Origin: Hydractinia symbiolongicarpus | Taxonomy: Eukaryota > Cnidaria > Hydrozoa > Anthoathecata > Hydractiniidae | Length of the DNA stretch: 64,000 bases | NCBI RefSeq assembly: GCF_029227915.1 | Contig: NC_079884.1 | Span: 28,088,001-28,152,000 of the forward strand | Reading direction: 5' to 3' | In this document: positions 63,113 through 64,000 of the stretch, one piece after another | How the letters are laid out: the number at the start of each line of letters is the position of its first letter | Numbering within the stretch: the stretch's first letter is position 1 | Notes under the pieces: generated by a model | Seen by the model: only the letters and a program-made list of their open reading frames with translations | The model's database searches: none | Told to the model about the DNA's origin: nothing | Translations under genes and position numbers: made by a program

Positions 63113-64000
63113 TATTACTAGGTTGCATCGCTTTTAACAGTGAAACGATTGACTCTGGGACTTAATTGAACTGATTTTGGACTTTGACCTTATAAATGTT
63201 ATAAGTGAGACAATTGGATTCCAAGAAATAACATTCTTATTAATCTGACATGATTGCTGGAACTCAGCGATTACTGTGGGCGCTGTGCTAGCGTTTTCTT
63301 TAAAAATTAAGATAAATAAGTCTTTTTTTACTGTGGGACCAAACCTAGCCGTTAGTTCGCGCTGAAGAAATAGAGACAGTTTCAAAAACTATATTTCATT
63401 GGCTGTCTAACGGTGTCAATCCGTTTGAGTTACAACAGTTGCGTCACATATTCGTACCAACATGTATTTAGTGATTTCCTTCCGATATTACTAGGTTGCA
63501 TCGCTTTTAACAGTGAAACGATTGACTCTGGGACTTAATTGAACTGATTATGGACTTTGACCTTATAAATGTTATAAGTAAGACAATTGGACTCCAAGAA
63601 ATAACATTCTTCTTAACTTGACATGATTGTGGGAACTCAGCGATTACACTGGGCGCTGTGGTAGCGTTTTATTTAAAAATTAAGATAAATAAGTCTTTTT
63701 TTACTGTGGGACTAATCCTAGCCGTTAGTTCGCGCTGAAGAAATAGGAACAGTTCCAAAGACTACATTTTATTGACTTTCTTGCGGTATAAATCCGTTTG
63801 AGTTACAACGGTTGCGTCCCATATTCGTACCAACATGTATTTAGCGTTCGTTTTCGGATATTACTAGTTTGCATCGCTTTTAACAGTAAAACGATTGACT
63901 GTGGGACTTAATTGAACTGTTTTTGAACTGTGACCTTATAAATGTTATAAGTGAGACAATTGGACTCCCAGAAATAACATTCTTCTTAACTTGACATGAT
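63113..64000. repeat. Near-identical copy of 29,279-30,166 (offset 33,834 bp), cut by the window end
   Basis: From GGATATTACTAGG onward the sequence follows 29,279-30,166 with only scattered single-base differences (for example TTGGCTGTC for TTGACTGTC near 63,400, and TAGTTTGCATC for TAGGTTGCATC near 63,868). It includes the GCGCTGTGCTAGCG form, TTAGTGATTTCCTTCC and the F-type block (CGTTCG at 63,845 against 30,011). The module very probably continues past 64,000. Confidence 0.9.

Larger units (their letters stand above)
1..64000. repeat. Uninterrupted satellite DNA array, ~373-bp monomer, ~172 tandem copies
   Basis: The whole window consists of head-to-tail copies of one monomer. Counting from the recurring ACATTTCA..GAC segment, early monomers start at 1, 374, 747, 1120, 1493, 1866, 2239 and 2612, exactly 373 bp apart. 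Later spacings are 371-374 bp, apart from two irregular places (near 4,624 and 62,343). The same-strand landmarks CGTACCAACATG and ACTGTGGGAC recur in nearly every copy, so there is no inversion. No stretch of even 100 bp falls outside the repeat: there is no transposon, gene or simple-sequence insertion. Known satellites of this kind occupy centromeric or other heterochromatic regions of eukaryotes; that location is an inference here. The array continues beyond both window ends. Monomer 1 is 37% G+C. The species and satellite family name are not recognised. Confidence 0.99.

Noticed and set aside
1-64000. CRISPR array or other spaced direct repeats
   Set aside because: The repeats are contiguous 373-bp units with no unique spacers between conserved short repeats.
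1-64000. Inverted orientation switch within the array
   Set aside because: The same-strand landmark CCAACATGTATTTA or close variants was followed through the whole window without finding a reverse-complement block.

Overview
The window is a single uninterrupted satellite-DNA array. From base 1 to base 64,000 it is built of head-to-tail copies of one AT-rich monomer of about 373 bp (start-to-start distances of 371-374 bp wherever I measured them), roughly 172 copies, all in the same orientation. I see no protein-coding gene, RNA gene, transposon, CRISPR array or unique spacer DNA. The array runs off both ends of the window. This organisation is typical of eukaryotic centromeric, pericentromeric or other heterochromatic DNA. 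The first monomer is 37% G+C and not depleted in CpG (14 seen, about 12.8 expected), which would suit a genome with little germline CpG methylation, such as many invertebrates. I do not recognise the monomer and cannot name the species.

Monomers differ by scattered substitutions and by a few exchangeable variant blocks, most clearly at monomer positions about 80-105. I call these type A (GATAGTATTCGG), B (GTGATTTTCTTCCG), C (GATATTTTTCTG), D (TTTTTTCCTCTATT), E (TTCCGCTACTACT), F (GCGTTCGTTTTCGG) and G (GATTATTTTCTTCC). Following these variants shows nested higher-order repeats. Layout: 0.7-2.75 kb, a 3-monomer unit (1119 bp); 4.98-8.3 kb, mixed 4- and 3-monomer periods (1492 and 1118 bp); 8.3-14.7 kb, a 6-monomer unit (about 2236 bp); 15.8-18.9 kb, a 4-monomer unit (1489 bp); 19.5-24.2 kb, a second 6-monomer unit (2232 bp); 24.3-29.0 kb, a 7-monomer unit (2605 bp); 29.8-32.8 kb, a nearly identical 4-monomer tandem pair (1491 bp).

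Larger duplications lie on top of these. About 6.8 kb (23.4-30.2 kb) recurs about 10,055 bp downstream (33.5-39.9 kb), with three single-monomer gains or losses between the copies. About 3.4 kb (40.8-44.2 kb) recurs 4,845 bp downstream (45.6-50.1 kb), where a 1,117-bp three-monomer tandem expansion has been added. Pieces of these units appear again at 53.7-59.8 kb and 63.1-64.0 kb. The first 15 kb is the most mixed; about 20-50 kb holds the longest near-identical stretches.

Only two places clearly break the monomer register: a 128-bp partial duplication at 4,497-4,752 and a 75-bp deletion near 62,343. Within the monomer, the segment at positions 40-80 is the most conserved, and two short dyads (GCGCT...AGCGC and CCGTT...AACGG) recur in many copies. 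No genes work together here; any function is likely to be structural (chromatin) or to come from satellite transcripts, and the sequence cannot show which.
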